Shown: positions 61,904 to 64,000 of the stretch, piece by piece
Numbering within the stretch: the first letter of the stretch is position 1
Layout of the letters: every line of letters starts with the position of its first letter
Origin: Methanoperedens sp049303315
GTDB lineage: Archaea; Halobacteriota; Methanosarcinia; Methanosarcinales; Methanoperedenaceae
NCBI GenBank assembly: GCA_049303315.1
Contig: JBAQMZ010000029.1
Location: 169,538 to 233,537, forward strand
Length of the DNA: 64,000 bases
Direction: 5' to 3'
The notes under the pieces: model-generated
Database searches by the model: none
Seen by the model: the letters and a program-made list of their open reading frames with translations, nothing else
Told to the model about the DNA's origin: nothing
Program-made: the position numbers and the translations under genes

Positions 61904-63265
61904 CTATTTGCTTTTGCCGCGCACAAGCGATGTCAGCATGGCGATGCCGCATATAATTGCAGAAACTGTGTATGTATCCCGGAAAGCCGGTAAAAATGAA
62001 CTCCCGACATTTCCATAATAAACGTACCTGCTGGAGAACACAGCACCGGAGACGGCAATACCTATTACCATCCCCATGTTCCTCATCGTCCCGAGCGTTC
62101 CTGCCGCTATACCAATCTTTTCCTTGGGAAGCGCCCCCATAATTATGCTGTTGTTCGGCGCCTGGAAAAGCCCCATCCCAAGTCCGAGGAGAGCAAGGCG
62201 TAAAACAACATCGATGGAACCGGATGTGGGGGTCAGGTAGCCAAGCCACAGTATGGATGCGCTTGAAATCCCGATGCCGATTGAACTGAGTAAAAACGAA
62301 TTCGTCCTGTCCGACAACCACCCGCTTAAAGGAGCGACAACGGACATCACGAGCGGAACCGCCAGAAAAACAATTCCCACCCCTTCGGGTGAATATCCAA
62401 GCTCGTTCTGGAGGAAAAATGGCATTAACAGTATGACGTTATACATGGCGATAAAACTAATAAGCGCACTGATGTTGGCTGCGGCAAACGGCCTGTTCCT
62501 GAAATTCGAAAGTTCCATAACAGGATGTCTGGCTTGATTTTCAATCCGGATAAATATAATAATAAATACAATTGATAAAACAAAAAGCAGGATTATATAG
62601 CCTGAGAGCCAGCCAGCCTCCTGCCCCTGGCTCAAAGCAAGCAGCAATGCCATAAGACTTATAAAAAGCGCAAGCGCACCCGGTATGTCGAAGGTTTGCC
62701 CCGATGTAGTTTCGTCTTTCCTGAGTACGGTTAACGCCATTGCAGTCCCGAAAATCCCAATCGGGATATTTATATAAAAAATAGACTGCCATCCTACATT
62801 CTCGATTAAAAACCCGCCTGCTACAGGTCCTGCCATGGAACCTATAGCTACAACAGTCCCTATCAATCCCATCGCTTTGCCCCTTTCTCTCGGAGGAAAT
62901 GCATGAGTGATTATTGCTATTCCGGTCGCCATCAACATAGCCGCGCCTATTCCCTGCACAACCCTGTAGAATATCAACTGATTTTCGCTTGCTGAGATGG
63001 CGCACAGGCCTGAACCTATGGTGAAAATCGCAAGTCCCCCGGCGAATATCGTTTTCCTTCCAATCATATCAGAAATTCTCCCAAGACTCAAAAGAAGGCT
63101 TGTGATGGTCAAAAGATACGCCATCACCACCCATTCGATGGTGGTTATATCGGTTTTGAAGTATTCCGTAAGCGTGGGGAGAGCCACGTTCACAATGCTC
63201 CCGTCAAGCGTAGCCATGAAGATGCCTATCCAGACAGTGAACATCGCCTTCCACTTGTATTCCAT
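61904..63265 (-). CDS. MFS multidrug exporter, DHA2 (EmrB/QacA) type
   Basis: 453 residues. ATLDGSIVNVALPTL in helix 1, GRISDMIGRKTIF (motif A), GPVAGGFLIENVGWQSIFYIN (motif C region), and 12-14 helices. It pumps hydrophobic compounds or metabolites outward by proton exchange. Its ATG follows the moaB stop with no gap, so the two form one unit. Confidence 0.88.
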   Translation of the reverse strand: MEYKWKAMFTVWIGIFMATLDGSIVNVALPTLTEYFKTDITTIEWVVMAYLLTITSLLLSLGRISDMIGRKTIFAGGLAIFTIGSGLCAISASENQLIFYRVVQGIGAAMLMATGIAIITHAFPPRERGKAMGLIGTVVAIGSMAGPVAGGFLIENVGWQSIFYINIPIGIFGTAMALTVLRKDETTSGQTFDIPGALALFISLMALLLALSQGQEAGWLSGYIILLFVLSIVFIIIFIRIENQARHPVMELSNFRNRPFAAANISALISFIAMYNVILLMPFFLQNELGYSPEGVGIVFLAVPLVMSVVAPLSGWLSDRTNSFLLSSIGIGISSASILWLGYLTPTSGSIDVVLRLALLGLGMGLFQAPNNSIIMGALPKEKIGIAAGTLGTMRNMGMVIGIAVSGAVFSSRYVYYGNVGSSFLPAFRDTYTVSAIICGIAMLTSLVRGKSK

Positions 63266-63799
63266 TTACTGACCCTTCACGTGTTTTATAATATGCCCCA
63301 ACTCCGGCATCACAAGTTCGAGGGCAAGTTTTACCGCATTTGGCGAACCCGGAAGGCAAAATATAACTTTCCCGCGCGCTACGCCGGCAATTGCCCTTGA
63401 AAGCATCATTGCATTTCCAATCTGCTCAATGCTCTTAAGCCTGAACAGTTCCCCGAAACCCGGCATCTCTTTTTCAATGTAAGGCGCAACCGCTTCGATA
63501 GTGATATCCGTGGGCGAAAGACCGGTTCCTCCGCTTGATATTATCACATCAGCCTCCGTATAAAGGCATTTCTTGAAGGCTTCCCTGATCATTTCCATAT
63601 CGTCAGGAATTAATTCATAATGCACAATCTTGCTGCCCTGCACCTCTGCCATTCCCCAGATGAGCTTTCCTGAAGCGTCCTCGGCGCGCTCGGGGCGGTC
63701 TGTTTTCCCGTATTTTTCATACCTTGAGGTGCTTATGGTCAGGATAGCGCATTTGAATGTTTTTTGTACACTTTCCTTGTGAAGCTGCGATGTGTCCAT
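63266..63799 (-). CDS. moaB: Molybdopterin adenylyltransferase MoaB/Mog
   Basis: 177 residues. FKCAILTISTSRYE, VIISSGGTGLSPTDITIEAV and FCLPGSPNAVKLALE are the MPT-binding and nucleotide-binding motifs. It adenylates molybdopterin before metal insertion, needed by FwdB-type enzymes. Its ATG is clear; an A-rich leader follows. Confidence 0.93.
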   Translation of the reverse strand: MDTSQLHKESVQKTFKCAILTISTSRYEKYGKTDRPERAEDASGKLIWGMAEVQGSKIVHYELIPDDMEMIREAFKKCLYTEADVIISSGGTGLSPTDITIEAVAPYIEKEMPGFGELFRLKSIEQIGNAMMLSRAIAGVARGKVIFCLPGSPNAVKLALELVMPELGHIIKHVKGQ

Positions 63800-63913
63800 T
63801 GAGGGGTTCTTATATGTGAAATAATATATGAAGGATTCTGTTTATGATGTTTATTGGGTCAGGATAGACCATAAACCACAGAGTCGGCTATGAACGCGGT
63901 TCATAAATGAACA

Positions 63914-64000
63914 TGAAAAAGCCTATACAATGGTTGGCGTAGAACACGGATTTACGCGGATGGCACGGATTGGCACAGATAAAAAATCCGTGGGCATCCG
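63914..64000. repeat. Dispersed inverted-repeat element, copy 3, truncated by window edge
   Basis: Same 5' flank (TGAAAAAGCC, GTTGGCGTAGAACACGG) as copy 2, and GAACACGGATTTACGCGG at 63942. The second arm ends at the window edge. Nothing else lies between it and moaB except a short ATGAAC/GTTCAT inverted repeat at 63890-63904. Confidence 0.7.

Noticed and set aside
1..64000. CRISPR array
   Set aside because: No regular repeat-spacer series was seen; the repeats present are palindromes or single pairs.

Overview
The window reads as a chromosome segment of a methanogen-lineage archaeon that makes c-type cytochromes. It carries a formylmethanofuran dehydrogenase operon (fwdDBAC), archaeal TATA-type promoters, archaetidylinositol lipid genes, an EMC3/DUF106 gene in the adk-cmk-cbf5 neighbourhood, a hexaheme cytochrome and a CcmF-type heme lyase. 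The combination suggests Methanosarcinales, and most plausibly a 'Candidatus Methanoperedens' (ANME-2d)-like organism. That assignment is inference from gene content, not a database match.

Layout. 1-2.5 kb: 3' truncated XPD/Rad3 helicase and a small conserved archaeal protein. 2.6-6.8 kb: fwdDBAC. 6.9-12.5 kb: a tight five-gene surface/membrane cluster (signal peptidase, AAA ATPase, polytopic protein, large secreted anchored protein, hexaheme cytochrome c). 12.5-15.3 kb: trpCBA behind three TGTACA-type boxes spaced 10 bp apart. 15.4-22 kb: VapBC, archaetidylinositol synthesis pair, PmbA/TldE, an unusual radical SAM protein and a lipoprotein. 22.1-23.3 kb: an ISH3-like insertion sequence. 23.4-31.3 kb: a thiol-disulfide and cytochrome maturation region (two CcdA paralogues, PCYCGC protein, two thioredoxin-fold proteins, polyferredoxin membrane protein, CcmF with an extra OB-like domain); two promoters in it share one operator. 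31.3-34.5 kb: toxin-antitoxin genes, an AT-rich orphan and a decayed integrase against tRNA-Ser. 34.5-37.5 kb: adk-EMC3-cmk-cbf5, with a dense hairpin array between adk and the EMC3 gene. 38-45.2 kb: HicAB, tRNA-Arg, ogt, aminotransferase, thrC, MidA-type methyltransferase, nth, LigD-type phosphoesterase, aldolase, and two broken genes. 45.3-52 kb: an AT-rich island with a D12-class adenine methylase, NurA-like nuclease, HerA-like ATPase, a 41-aa micro-ORF, an SMC/Rad50-like ATPase and an orphan. 52-58 kb: HTH, second HicBA, LsrF-like aldolase, alcohol dehydrogenase, DEAD-box helicase, PD-(D/E)XK and Mut7-C nucleases. 58-64 kb: AbrB-like regulator divergent from a giant beta-helix surface protein, then moaB and an MFS exporter.

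Working together. FwdB needs a pterin-bound metal, which fits moaB at the other end. The hexaheme cytochrome needs heme ligation and reduced cysteines, supplied in principle by CcmF, CcdA and the thioredoxin-fold proteins. The best candidate for an undescribed system is the methylase-NurA-HerA-microORF-SMC-orphan island. Its four core genes are translationally coupled or nearly so, its base composition differs from both flanks, and toxin-antitoxin-type genes adjoin it.
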